NCBI GenBank assembly: GCA_963809695.1
Contig: CAWEKI010000008.1
Coordinates: 248,001 to 312,000, forward strand
Direction: 5' to 3'
Length of the DNA: 64,000 nt
DNA from: JAGDMJ01 sp963809695
GTDB taxonomy: Bacteria > Bacteroidota > Ignavibacteria > UBA10030 > UBA6906
Below the pieces are notes generated by a model that did not search any database, had not been told where the DNA came from, and saw only the letters and a program-made list of their open reading frames with translations. A program made the position numbers and the translations under genes. Positions 17,692-26,633 of this stretch are shown here, piece after piece. How positions within the stretch are numbered: the stretch's first letter is position 1; every line of letters starts with the position of its first letter.

Positions 17692-18756
17692 ATGGCAGAC
17701 AGACTCCGAGCACTCTTGTTGCTCGCACTTCCTCCCTTGCTTGCGTTCTCTTGTTGCCCGTCGACGTACAAAACAGTCTATCCCGCGCTCTCGGACGGTG
17801 CGTACGATTCCGAATTCCCGTACAAGTCGAGCTCTCATCAGCTCGAACAGATCATGGAATCGGTGAAGCGCATCAGCTGCATTGCGTACTACAAGCTGTA
17901 CGCGTTTCGGGCGGAAGAAAAAATCAGGCTCCGCGACGTGACGCCCGATCTGCTCGAACGGTATGAAAAGACCTCGGTCTTCACGAACAACGCCACGTCC
18001 GGTACGGCAACGGTGATCCTGTCCTCCGGGAAGAAACTGGCCCTTCTCACGTGTGCCCACGTGGTCGGATTCCCCGACACGCTGGTGACCTACCACCTTG
18101 ACGCCGACCGGCGGAGGACGGACAATGTCGCAAGTATTGCATTCAAGAAACGCCAGTCCAATTTTGCGGCTATGCTTCCGGAGGGGGGCGACATGGGAAT
18201 CCTGGCCATCGACCATGAGGCTGACCTCGCAGTACTGGGAATAGAGCTCAACGCGGTTCCCTCCCGGCCCATTCCCGCTTTCCATTATCCTCTCGGCAGC
18301 GCAAAGGAACTTGACTGGGGGGCGTTCGTGTACCTGTTCGGCTATCCCTCCGGATATAAGATGGTGACGAAAGGGATCGTCAGCAGCCCCAACAAGGACA
18401 AGTATGGCACTTTCCTGATTGATGCGGTTTTTACCCGGGGATTCAGCGGTGGGATCTGCCTTGCCATACGGGACGGCATTCCGAATTTCGAACTCGTCGG
18501 CATGGTGAAACTCGTCTCGGCCCACTCGTCCTACGTTGTTACGCCCGGCAAAGATTATGGAAGCGAGGAGTTTGACTCATCGGTGCCCTACAGGGGAGAT
18601 GTTTTTGTGGAGCGGAAGACGGAAATCGAATACGGCATCACGCAAGCCATCCCCGTGGAGAAGATTCGGGAATTCCTGGAGGAAAACTCCGCCCTGCTTG
18701 CCAACAAAGGATATCCCGTGACAGGTCTGATGGAATCTCCACCGAAAGGTTTGTGA
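17692..18756 (+). CDS. Trypsin-like serine protease, probable lipoprotein
   Basis: The N-terminus is a signal peptide ending in a lipobox-like LLAFSC (cysteine near residue 21), suggesting membrane anchoring. The body is a chymotrypsin-fold domain with a plausible triad: His123 in LLTCAHVVG, Asp178 in EADLAVLGIEL and Ser252 in RGFSGGICL. It resembles HtrA protease domains, but no PDZ follows; the C-terminal 80 residues hold unrelated sequence. It is far less conserved than the HtrA at 12 kb and could act on a specific envelope substrate. It sits in a cluster of envelope genes. Confidence 0.62.
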   Translation: MADRLRALLLLALPPLLAFSCCPSTYKTVYPALSDGAYDSEFPYKSSSHQLEQIMESVKRISCIAYYKLYAFRAEEKIRLRDVTPDLLERYEKTSVFTNNATSGTATVILSSGKKLALLTCAHVVGFPDTLVTYHLDADRRRTDNVASIAFKKRQSNFAAMLPEGGDMGILAIDHEADLAVLGIELNAVPSRPIPAFHYPLGSAKELDWGAFVYLFGYPSGYKMVTKGIVSSPNKDKYGTFLIDAVFTRGFSGGICLAIRDGIPNFELVGMVKLVSAHSSYVVTPGKDYGSEEFDSSVPYRGDVFVERKTEIEYGITQAIPVEKIREFLEENSALLANKGYPVTGLMESPPKGL

Positions 18757-18884
18757 TCCATGTCCAGCAGAGCGCTTTTTGCCGACCATTCAGCGAAATT
18801 CTTGCGTGGAGCAGACGACCACAGACACTCCATGCATCTGGATTGCACCCCACTTCCCATCACATCCTTCATGAGGGTCCAATA

Positions 18885-19547
18885 ATGCAGGAACCGGTGT
18901 CAACGTTGTTCTCCGATTCTGATCGTGAGCGTGTCTCCGTGGCGGTTCGCCAGGCGGAAAGCAAGACATCTGGGGAGATTGTTCCGTATATGGTCGGGCG
19001 GAGCGACAATTATGAGGAGGCCGAATGGCGATGCGGCGCCCTGTTGGGAGCGGTAACCCTGGCGGCTTTTTCGATCATATACAGCTACACGTCGATCTGG
19101 CTTCCGCTCAGCGTTGCTGAGCTAGTCATCGCCGTTCTGCTGGCCGGCGGGCTCGGTGTCGTTCTGCCCAAGATCCTCGCACCGCTCAAACGCGTGTTCG
19201 CGGGTCACCTCCTGATGCAACGGCGCGTTGCGCAGCGGGCTGCAGAGGCCTTCGTCAGTGAAGAAGTGTTCGAGACGAGAGAACGCACAGGTATCCTGAT
19301 CTTTCTGAGCATCCTCGAGCGCAAGGTTCTTGTCCTGGGAGACTCCGGCATCAATGCGAAGGTCAAACCCGGAGATTGGGACGACATCGTCAAGCGCATC
19401 GTGTCCGGGATGCGGTCGGGCAAGCCTGTCGAAGGACTGATCGATGGTATTGCGCAGTGCGGCGCGCTTCTGCAAAAACATGGCGTTGCTCTCCGACCGG
19501 ACGATACCGATGAACTCTCGGACTCTCTCCGCACGGACGAAAAATAA
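18885..19547 (+). CDS. TPM-domain membrane protein (COG3762-like)
   Basis: A 220-residue protein with a TPM (TLP18.3/Psb32/MOLO-1) domain interrupted by two membrane segments (about 48-95). Recognisable parts are the opening AESKTSGEIVPYMV and the later FLSILERKVLVLGDSGINAK. TPM proteins include plant acid phosphatases; the bacterial role is unclear and often tied to membrane-protein quality. The start is ATG 18885, because the open frame back to 18753 encodes an unrelated leader. It is 2 bp before a broken second TPM gene; such pairs often also include lemA, absent here. Confidence 0.75.
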   Translation: MQEPVSTLFSDSDRERVSVAVRQAESKTSGEIVPYMVGRSDNYEEAEWRCGALLGAVTLAAFSIIYSYTSIWLPLSVAELVIAVLLAGGLGVVLPKILAPLKRVFAGHLLMQRRVAQRAAEAFVSEEVFETRERTGILIFLSILERKVLVLGDSGINAKVKPGDWDDIVKRIVSGMRSGKPVEGLIDGIAQCGALLQKHGVALRPDDTDELSDSLRTDEK

Positions 19548-19549
19548 CC

Positions 19550-20198
19550 ATGCGCCGATCCCCGGCTTTCCGCCATGCATCTGCGGCCCTCCTGATTCTG
19601 GTGCTGGCTGCGTCTGCTCTCCCCACGGAAATTCCTTATCGCTCCCGGAGAGTGAACGACGCCGCCGAAATTCTCTCCGCATCGATGGTTTTCTCCCTTG
19701 AGTCTCTCTTGAAGAGTACTCTATACGGGTGGTCGACTCCTGGAAACTTGGCCAATAGGGGAAGGATAACGGCGTCCTCCTGCTTGTGGCCCGCGATGAC
19801 CGTAAGGTGAGGATCGAAGTGGGGCGAGGGCTTGAGGGGGACCTGCCCGACATCACGTGCGATTCCGTCATCAGGAAACAGATTCTGCCTCGGTTCAAGG
19901 ATGGAGACTACGATGCCGGCGTGACCGATGGAATCCAGGCCATCCTGGGCGCCATGGGCGATCTCTGGGGGCGGATATTTGCCTCAGTGATCTTCCTGGT
20001 TGTGGTTGGGGTTTTCACGGGTGCCGCGCTCTTCACAAAGGGGGTGCTTCGTGGTTCCTGGCGTGTATGCACTGGGATTCCTGGCGCAAAATACTGGTTT
20101 GGCACGAGTGCTGCCGGAATATCGTTCCAGAGAAGGATGTCAGTTTCTCCGGGGGAGGAGGAGGGTTCTCGGGAGGGGGAGCGTCAGGAAGTTGGTAA
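19550..20198 (+). pseudogene. Broken TPM-domain (YgcG-like) gene
   Basis: Three frames together spell one TPM protein. The first (19550-19810) has a signal peptide and YRSRRVNDAAEILS, then diverges. The second, from about 19759, reads GKDNGVLLLVARDDRKVRIE and IRKQILPRFKDGDYDAGV, then a membrane helix. The third (to TAA 20196-20198) ends in the glycine-rich SFSGGGGGFSGGGASGSW tail. An in-frame TAG (19756-19758) abuts the second segment. At least two frame changes plus loss of the middle of the TPM domain make it a pseudogene. Its neighbour at 18885 is intact. Confidence 0.8.
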
Positions 20199-20261
20199 CC
20201 AGGAACAACTTCCGGGTGCGACTCACGTATACTACAGAAGCTTATTGATTCAGGAGCACTC

Positions 20262-22697
20262 ATGGCACACCGCTTTCTGAAAGGCAACGGCTCCGTCATT
20301 CTCCTCGGCGTGGCCGGTGCTTTGCTCTTTGGTTTTCTTTACAGCCGGGTCAGTCCCGCTGCCTCGGTGGACATGCAATACAGCCGGGGCCAGATCATGG
20401 AGCGATCCCGCGCCTTCCTGCTCGGGTTGGGCTATGACCTGAAGGACTATCAGCAGGATGCGTGGGTTGGCCTGGAAGGGCAGACGCACCTGTACCTTCA
20501 AACCCGTGTGGGGATGGATCGTGCGAATGCTATGGTCCGTTCGGACAGTCTCCCCGCCCATCACTGGTTTGTTTTATGGTACGATGCAGCGTTCCCCCAG
20601 AGTCAGAATCCTGAGACCTTCCGTGTCTGGATGACGCTGGGGGGACGTGTGCTCGGGTTTGAGCATATCATCGACGACTCAGTCGGAAGACCATCCGTCT
20701 CACCTGCTGAGGCGAAAACCATGGCTGAGAATTTTCTGGTGGCGCAGCGCATCAATCTGCAGGAATACCAACTCAAGACCTCGTCCGACACAAAGCAGCG
20801 GGGGCGCACGGACTACCGGTTCGTCTGGTCCAAACGGGACACGCTTGCCGAGCAGGAGCTCTGGCTCAGGATCCAGGGCAATGAGGTGGGAGGCTACCGG
20901 ACGACGCTCGTTCTGCAAGGGGATTTTCAGCGCGAATACAGCGATACCTTTACCAAGATGACGTTTATCGTCACTGCCTCCTTTGCTGCGCTCTTCCTGC
21001 TCTTCTTTTTCATCGTCGTGCTGTTCCTGAAAAAGTACCACGAAGGGGAAGTGGGGACCCGCACGGCGGCTTTGGTGTTTATCGGATTGTTTGCGGTATC
21101 CGTCCTCTCAACGCTCAATCAGTATCCAGTCCTGGGTGCGTCGACGCAGATAGGCGACCTGAACAAAGCGAATGTGCGGCTGGTGATCTTTGGAATGGAC
21201 GTGTTCATCGTGCAGGTCTTCTTCAGCGTCATGGTCTTCGCCGCGTGGAGCGTGGGGGAATCTTCCTCGCGCAGCACATGGCCTCGAAAGCTCACGGCGG
21301 TAGACAGCACACTCTTCCGGAAATTCTTCACCGCGGATGTGGGGGAGGGAATTCTGCGGGGATATGCATGGGGACTGGGAATGCTCGGGCTCTTTGCCGC
21401 CGCCAGCTACGGCCTGACCCGGTTTGCGGGAGTGTATCTCCTCCCGACGGAAGTCTCCGGGATCGCGGAAGCGTATGTCCCGGCAGCCCAACCGGTCCTC
21501 GCCGGCTTCACCGGAGCCGTTACATGCGAAATTATCTACCGCCTCTTTTTCATATCCTTTTTGAGCGAGTGGCTCAAGAAACGCTGGCTGGCCGTTCTCG
21601 CCGCTGGCGTTATTTGGACGGTGACAGCGTATGCCCTTTGGTCCGTGCCCTTCGGCCATCCTCGCCCTGGCCTCTACCTTGGGATTCTCCTGCTCTTCGG
21701 CCTCGCCTTCGGTTACCTTTTTTTGCGCTATGACCTGATCACGACGATCATGGCGAATTTTGTGGTCATCTCCCTGAATGCCGCAATCCCGCTCTTTTCC
21801 TCTCAGGGGGCATACTTTGTGCCGGTCCACTGGGAGGTTGTCGGGTTCCTTGCGCTACCCCTGGTGGTTGCCGTGCTGGGCTTCGTCAAGCAGCAGCGAT
21901 TCGAATTCACGCTCGAGACTATGCCTCAGCACATCAAGCGGATCAGTGAGCGGGAGCGCATGGCGAAAGAACTGGAGATCGCGCGCAGCGTGCAAATGAG
22001 TCTGCTTCCCAAGGCCAACCCCAGGGCCGAAGGATATGACATCGCTGGCATCTGCATTCCTGCGCTTGAGGTGGGAGGGGACTATTATGATTTCGTGACG
22101 CTGGGCGGTTCAAGAATAGGGATTGCCATCGGTGATGTCTCCGGAAAGGGCGTCCCTGCGGCAATCTATATGACGCTGACGAAAGGAATCCTGCAGTCGC
22201 ACGCGGAAGACAACATTTCGCCCAAGCTCGTGCTGAGCAAGGTGAACAGCCTGATGTATCGGACGATTGAACGGAGTTCGTTTGTCAGCATGTTCTACGC
22301 GATTCTGGATGTTCAACAGAGAACCATCAGGTTCGCTCGAGCCGGCCAATGTCCGGTGATTCTCACCCAACATGCTGACCATGAGGGCTCATTTCTCACT
22401 CCCAAGGGCATGGCTCTTGGGCTCGAGATGGGAAAAGTGTTCGATGCGGTCCTCGAAGAGCAGGAGGTGCGCCTGCAATCCGGCGAAGTACTGGTGTTCT
22501 ATACCGATGGCTTCACCGAGGCCATGAACAAGCGGGAGGAGGAATTTGGAGAGAAGCGCCTTGTGGAGGCTGTGTCCCGCCATCGGACTCAACCCGCCGC
22601 GGAGCTTATCCGGCGCATCTGCGAAGACGTGAGTGCTTTCACCGGCGATGCAATTCAGCACGATGATATGACAATGGTGGTGGTAAAGGTTTCATAA
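20262..22697 (+). CDS. CPBP-like membrane protein fused to a PP2C/SpoIIE phosphatase
   Basis: An 811-residue fusion. Residues 8-25 form a membrane segment, 30-220 a probable periplasmic domain, and 230-560 a polytopic region resembling the CPBP (CAAX-type) intramembrane protease fold. The expected EExxxR site is degenerate (CEIIYR) and the later histidine motifs are not evident. From about 565 a coiled linker (ERERMAKELEIARSVQ) leads into a full PP2C/RsbU-type phosphatase with EVGGDYYDF, GDVSGKGVPAA, FYTDGFTEA and DDMT. It probably senses an envelope signal and dephosphorylates a cytosolic anti-sigma-antagonist-like target. It is followed 9 bp later by lspA. Confidence 0.8.
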   Translation: MAHRFLKGNGSVILLGVAGALLFGFLYSRVSPAASVDMQYSRGQIMERSRAFLLGLGYDLKDYQQDAWVGLEGQTHLYLQTRVGMDRANAMVRSDSLPAHHWFVLWYDAAFPQSQNPETFRVWMTLGGRVLGFEHIIDDSVGRPSVSPAEAKTMAENFLVAQRINLQEYQLKTSSDTKQRGRTDYRFVWSKRDTLAEQELWLRIQGNEVGGYRTTLVLQGDFQREYSDTFTKMTFIVTASFAALFLLFFFIVVLFLKKYHEGEVGTRTAALVFIGLFAVSVLSTLNQYPVLGASTQIGDLNKANVRLVIFGMDVFIVQVFFSVMVFAAWSVGESSSRSTWPRKLTAVDSTLFRKFFTADVGEGILRGYAWGLGMLGLFAAASYGLTRFAGVYLLPTEVSGIAEAYVPAAQPVLAGFTGAVTCEIIYRLFFISFLSEWLKKRWLAVLAAGVIWTVTAYALWSVPFGHPRPGLYLGILLLFGLAFGYLFLRYDLITTIMANFVVISLNAAIPLFSSQGAYFVPVHWEVVGFLALPLVVAVLGFVKQQRFEFTLETMPQHIKRISERERMAKELEIARSVQMSLLPKANPRAEGYDIAGICIPALEVGGDYYDFVTLGGSRIGIAIGDVSGKGVPAAIYMTLTKGILQSHAEDNISPKLVLSKVNSLMYRTIERSSFVSMFYAILDVQQRTIRFARAGQCPVILTQHADHEGSFLTPKGMALGLEMGKVFDAVLEEQEVRLQSGEVLVFYTDGFTEAMNKREEEFGEKRLVEAVSRHRTQPAAELIRRICEDVSAFTGDAIQHDDMTMVVVKVS

Positions 22698-22706
22698 GGG
22701 AATGCG

Positions 22707-23189
22707 ATGGCCCGGAGTGCTCTGCTTGTCATACTGATCTCCCTCTCCTGCGTCGGGTGCGACCAGTTCACGAAGAGCCTCGCGCGGGAAGATCTGGAGC
22801 CGGGCCGGCCGGTGACCTACTTCGGTGGTTTCGTCCGTCTCCAGTATGAAGAGAACCCGGGAGGAATGTTGAGCGTTGGATCGGAGTTCCCTGAATCGCT
22901 CCGCTTCTGGGTGTTTACTGTGACCGTCGGTCTGTTCCTTCTCGGTATCCTCTTCGTGGTCTGCACGCATCCGAAGCTTGCTGTGGGAGACCGGCTGGCA
23001 GCCGCCTTGATCGCCGGTGGAGGCTTCGGGAACCTGATTGACCGTCTCCTGTATGACGGAAGCGTGATCGACTTCCTGAATGTCGGTCTTGGGCCGATCA
23101 GGACGGCGGTTTTCAACATTGCCGATGTGGCCGTGCTGACCGGTGCGGGGCTTTTGCTGTTGAGGCACCTGCGAAAGGTCGGTGTCTGA
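22707..23189 (+). CDS. lspA: Lipoprotein signal peptidase II
   Basis: LspA cleaves prolipoprotein signal peptides before the lipid-modified cysteine. The 160-residue protein has four membrane segments, an early DQFTKSLA motif, ENPGGMLSVG (usual form NxGAAFG), and both catalytic aspartates in GNLIDRLLY and FNIADVAVL. Length is typical. Its substrates in this window include the lipoproteins at 31500 and 53780 and probably the protease at 17692. Confidence 0.93.
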   Translation: MARSALLVILISLSCVGCDQFTKSLAREDLEPGRPVTYFGGFVRLQYEENPGGMLSVGSEFPESLRFWVFTVTVGLFLLGILFVVCTHPKLAVGDRLAAALIAGGGFGNLIDRLLYDGSVIDFLNVGLGPIRTAVFNIADVAVLTGAGLLLLRHLRKVGV

Positions 23190-23268
23190 ATTTCATAGAG
23201 TTGGCTACTGCTTCACCCGTATGTGGCATACTCCACATCTAAGACCACAATCAAGTCCTGGTTGCCCT

Positions 23269-23694
23269 GTGCCTAGAACAAAACTCGAACTCCCCGCCAG
23301 CTTCGCATTTTCTACTGAGATCCCCATCCGCATCACCGATATCAACTACGGCGGGCACCTCGGAAACGATTCACTCCTTTCGCTGTTGCAGGAGGCAAGG
23401 CTCCGGTTCCTGCAACACCATGGTTACTCTGAGAAAGACGTGGAGGGAAGGGGACTCATCATGCTTGATGCAGTCGTCCTGTACAGATCGGAGGCATTTT
23501 ACGGCGATGTCCTTCGCATCGAGGTTGCCGTGGCCGACGTTGGCGCTCATGGTTGTGATCTGCTCTATCGTGTCACACAGAAGGAGTCCGGCAGGGAGGT
23601 GTCCCGCGCGAAGACCACGATAGCATTCTTCGACTATGCGAAGCGCAAAGTGGTCGAAGTCCCCGATGGCTTTCGCGCCAAGTTCCCCTCTTGA
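23269..23694 (+). CDS. Hotdog-fold acyl-CoA thioesterase (4HBT family)
   Basis: A hotdog domain with the motif RITDINYGGHLGNDSLLSLLQEARLR cut short here as DINYGGHLGND, where the aspartate is the usual catalytic residue of 4-hydroxybenzoyl-CoA-type thioesterases. It likely hydrolyses an acyl-CoA in the cytosol; the substrate is unknown. GTG 23269 places the first beta-strand close to the N-terminus. The frame is open to GTG 23182, overlapping lspA by 8 bp, and the extra 29 residues do not look conserved, so the start is uncertain. Confidence 0.78.
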   Translation: MPRTKLELPASFAFSTEIPIRITDINYGGHLGNDSLLSLLQEARLRFLQHHGYSEKDVEGRGLIMLDAVVLYRSEAFYGDVLRIEVAVADVGAHGCDLLYRVTQKESGREVSRAKTTIAFFDYAKRKVVEVPDGFRAKFPS

Positions 23695-23710
23695 ATGGTT
23701 GTTTGCCCCC

Positions 23711-23739
23711 TTGACATTCAATTCAGGGAACGTTAATTA
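23711..23739 (+). promoter_or_regulatory. Promoter before the first T9SS cargo gene
   Basis: TTGACA (23711-23716), 17-bp spacer, TAATTA (23734-23739). It gives a leader of about 80 nt ending in a strong AAGGAGG at 23813-23819, 5 nt before the ATG at 23825. Confidence 0.6.
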
Positions 23740-23824
23740 AGTACTAGCTGAAATCCTTGCGTGCTTCCAGTACGAGGAGGGGGTGTTGTTTACTGTCCAC
23801 TCCAACAAACTCAAGGAGGCTTCG

Positions 23825-24862
23825 ATGAACGCACATCTGAGAGTGATCGCCAGATTGTGTTTGCTTGTTGCAGTGACCACGAACGCTCAAGTCTTGCTCG
23901 CTCAGTCCATCCCTTTGCTCCAAGGTGAATTGAATGTCTTTATCGATTCGACGGCAAGCTACACCATCAACGTAACACCGACGGGGACGGTATACGGCAA
24001 GAGAGTTGACTGGTTCCCCGTGACGTCTTACGGTGGATATAGCGTCTCAACTGCTTTTTATGGAAACCATGTTGACAGGTCGGGCGGTCCTGGGGATGGA
24101 CTGCCAGTAATTGGATACGCACTCTATAAAATCCAGTATGAGGAATGTAGGCTATATGTCGACTTTCGGGACGGCGATTACCAAACGAGTGCGTATTCAA
24201 ACTACGACCTCTTCATTGAATACTTTCCATCGATCGAAAGATTCGTGCGGACCGATGTCACGCCTCGCAGAGTATTCAATCTTCATGATACGGTCGGCAT
24301 TTGGGAGAATGGGAACAAGTCCAGCGGGAGCTCTCGAGTCCCAGTGACCGTCAGGAACTCCTACAATGGGGGGTATGGCGGCACGGTAGTGATCGATCAG
24401 AATACCTGCTCCTCCCCCTGCCAGACCATCTGGAGTCTTGGCAATCATGTGATCGCTGCCCCTGCCATCCAAGGAGGGGCATGGGTCTTCGATCACTGGA
24501 GTGATGGAGGGGGGCAGACCCATACCGTCGATGTAGGAGTAGCGCAATTCGCCAACACATATACGGCATACTACAGGCACGAGCTATCGGGTCCGGAGAG
24601 TGCCGGGTCCACGCTCGTGAGCTATCCCAACCCATTTAATCCTTCCACTTGGATCAACTACTCACTCCAACACAGAGGGCATGTCCGGCTCTCTGTTGTT
24701 GACGTTTTGGGCCGAGAGGTTTCCGTGCCGGTGGATGAATTCGAAGAGGCCGGCCCGCATCGCGTGATGTTTGATGGCTCCGGCTTCTCATCGGGTACTT
24801 ACTATTGCCGGCTCAACGAACGAGGCGGATTGAAGGAGATTCGTATGCTACTGACCAAATAA
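23825..24862 (+). CDS. Secreted T9SS cargo protein of unknown function
   Basis: A 345-residue protein with a signal peptide (about 1-27) and a C-terminal type A T9SS sorting domain of about 85 residues: SYPNPFNPSTWINYSL, DVLGREV, GTYYCRLN. It is expected to cross the outer membrane through the T9SS and be released or anchored. The central region (about 30-250) is beta-rich with aromatic repeats and matches no domain I recognise. A near relative in architecture follows at 24876. Codon use and lower GC differ slightly from the housekeeping genes around it. Confidence 0.75.
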   Translation: MNAHLRVIARLCLLVAVTTNAQVLLAQSIPLLQGELNVFIDSTASYTINVTPTGTVYGKRVDWFPVTSYGGYSVSTAFYGNHVDRSGGPGDGLPVIGYALYKIQYEECRLYVDFRDGDYQTSAYSNYDLFIEYFPSIERFVRTDVTPRRVFNLHDTVGIWENGNKSSGSSRVPVTVRNSYNGGYGGTVVIDQNTCSSPCQTIWSLGNHVIAAPAIQGGAWVFDHWSDGGGQTHTVDVGVAQFANTYTAYYRHELSGPESAGSTLVSYPNPFNPSTWINYSLQHRGHVRLSVVDVLGREVSVPVDEFEEAGPHRVMFDGSGFSSGTYYCRLNERGGLKEIRMLLTK

Positions 24863-24875
24863 GGATGGAGGGGTT

Positions 24876-26534
24876 ATGAGACGCGGTCTGCTTGTACCAG
24901 CACTCTTCGCGGTGGTAATCACATCCCATGCGACGGGGCTAAATGACTCCATCCACGAGTCCCCTTCCCAGACAGAAACCATGGTGCGTGCAGTATTCAA
25001 ACGATCAGCCTGGCTGGATGTGAGCCGGGTCAAAATTCACTTGAACAATAGGGGATCGCTGGATAACAACGCTCCTGGGGGATCAGGCGGAGCATTCTGG
25101 CCGGACACTACAGACCCTTACGGGAACGTGTTACTCTATGACTTCGGTCCTTGGATAGTGGGCAAACTCAATGGGATTCCCAAGATGGGACTCTCACAGT
25201 GGGGCACATCCTATTCACCCGGTCCAGTCATCAGTGGTCAACCAGCGCTTACCGCTCAACCGGCTGATTCGCTTCGCTACAGGCTCTACAAGATCACGAA
25301 GGGAGACGATGCTGCCTCCAATCCGGACTACCGAGATTGGCCAAGTGATCTAGGTGCTCCGCTGGACACTCAAGGCAAGCCACGCCTCTACGGTGAGCAG
25401 ACCGTCTGGACTATCTTCAATAACTTGGACACGCTGGCCCCTTCAAACTGGTGGCGATCCCATATGCCCTTGCCGGGGCTTCCAGTGGAAATCCAGGAAA
25501 CGGTCTATGAGCAGAGGGTAGATGATTCCAACGCGGTTCTAGGCAATGTTGCATTCATCGAGTGGACCATCGTCAACACAGGAGATGTGCCGATTGAATC
25601 AACTTACGTTTCTCTTTGGGCCGATGTCGATTTCAACGGTACTACGGACAACCGTCCAGCTGTTGATACGGTCAACCAGTTGGGCTATTGCTGGCAGTTC
25701 TATAATACGGCCTACCATACGCTTCCAAGAGCCGTGGGTTTTGTCTGGCTCTACGGACCGAGCGTTCCCAGCGTCGGCAGCCAGGCAATCTTTAGGGGAA
25801 ACCATCGTCCCGACTACAAAAACCTTCCCTTAAGCTCCTTCTGGGGTATACAGGATGATTCCTTCCAGGATTCTTCGTTCAATGGGCCGTCCTATTCGAT
25901 GGGCACGGCCTGGAATATCGCCCGGGGATTCGATAAGGCAGGGAACCCCATCGTGGATTCCGCCACCCATCAGATCACAAAATTCCCTTATAACGGAGAC
26001 CCCGTGAAAGGTTCCGGCTGGCTCTGTCCGTTTAGTAGCGGCGGGGCTGGCTTCAACATGTTCTCAGGGCCCTTCACCATGGCTCCCCATGATACACAGT
26101 GGGTGATGGCAGCAGTCATCCCAGTGAATAGCTCGGATCACCTAGAGTGTGTGCGGCTTTTACGGGAGCATGCGGCTACGCTCCGGGCGATGTCCTACGG
26201 GACGTTGGTGGTCTCTTCGGTGCCCGGTGGAGACCCTGCATTGCTCCCCACTCGAACGGCGATGGAGCAGAACTATCCTAACCCGTTCAATCCCAAAACG
26301 GTGATCAAGTACACGATAGGAGGGAATGGGGGTGAGGGAGAGGGGAATAATCATGTGTCTCTTGTCGTATATGATGTCCTGGGCAGGCAAGTGGCTATTC
26401 TGGTCAACGAGAGAAAGGCTCCTGGCGAGTATGAAGTAACCTTCGATGGCTCGGGGCTTTCGAGCGGGGTCTATTTCTGCAGATTGGAAGCGGGAGTTTT
26501 TGTTGGGTTGAAAGAGCTCCTTCTAGTTCGATAA
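24876..26534 (+). CDS. Large secreted T9SS cargo protein of unknown function
   Basis: A 552-residue protein with an N-terminal signal peptide and a C-terminal T9SS type A domain (EQNYPNPFNPKTVIKYTI, DVLGRQVAILV, SGVYFCRLEAG). The body resembles hypothetical FCB proteins built from beta-strands with many tryptophans and aspartates (for example LYDFGPWIVGKLNG and TYVSLWADVDFNGTTDN), suggestive of a surface or extracellular sheet domain, but I cannot name a function. It is 13 bp after the other T9SS gene, probably co-transcribed. Confidence 0.72.
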   Translation: MRRGLLVPALFAVVITSHATGLNDSIHESPSQTETMVRAVFKRSAWLDVSRVKIHLNNRGSLDNNAPGGSGGAFWPDTTDPYGNVLLYDFGPWIVGKLNGIPKMGLSQWGTSYSPGPVISGQPALTAQPADSLRYRLYKITKGDDAASNPDYRDWPSDLGAPLDTQGKPRLYGEQTVWTIFNNLDTLAPSNWWRSHMPLPGLPVEIQETVYEQRVDDSNAVLGNVAFIEWTIVNTGDVPIESTYVSLWADVDFNGTTDNRPAVDTVNQLGYCWQFYNTAYHTLPRAVGFVWLYGPSVPSVGSQAIFRGNHRPDYKNLPLSSFWGIQDDSFQDSSFNGPSYSMGTAWNIARGFDKAGNPIVDSATHQITKFPYNGDPVKGSGWLCPFSSGGAGFNMFSGPFTMAPHDTQWVMAAVIPVNSSDHLECVRLLREHAATLRAMSYGTLVVSSVPGGDPALLPTRTAMEQNYPNPFNPKTVIKYTIGGNGGEGEGNNHVSLVVYDVLGRQVAILVNERKAPGEYEVTFDGSGLSSGVYFCRLEAGVFVGLKELLLVR

Positions 26535-26633
26535 TTGGCAGGCTTATGGCATCGTTTCCAGGGAATCGTTGCAGGGGTCCAGGTGTTGAGAAGGTGCCCT
26601 AGGATTTCCACTCAAACTTCCTTGGAGGTTCCC

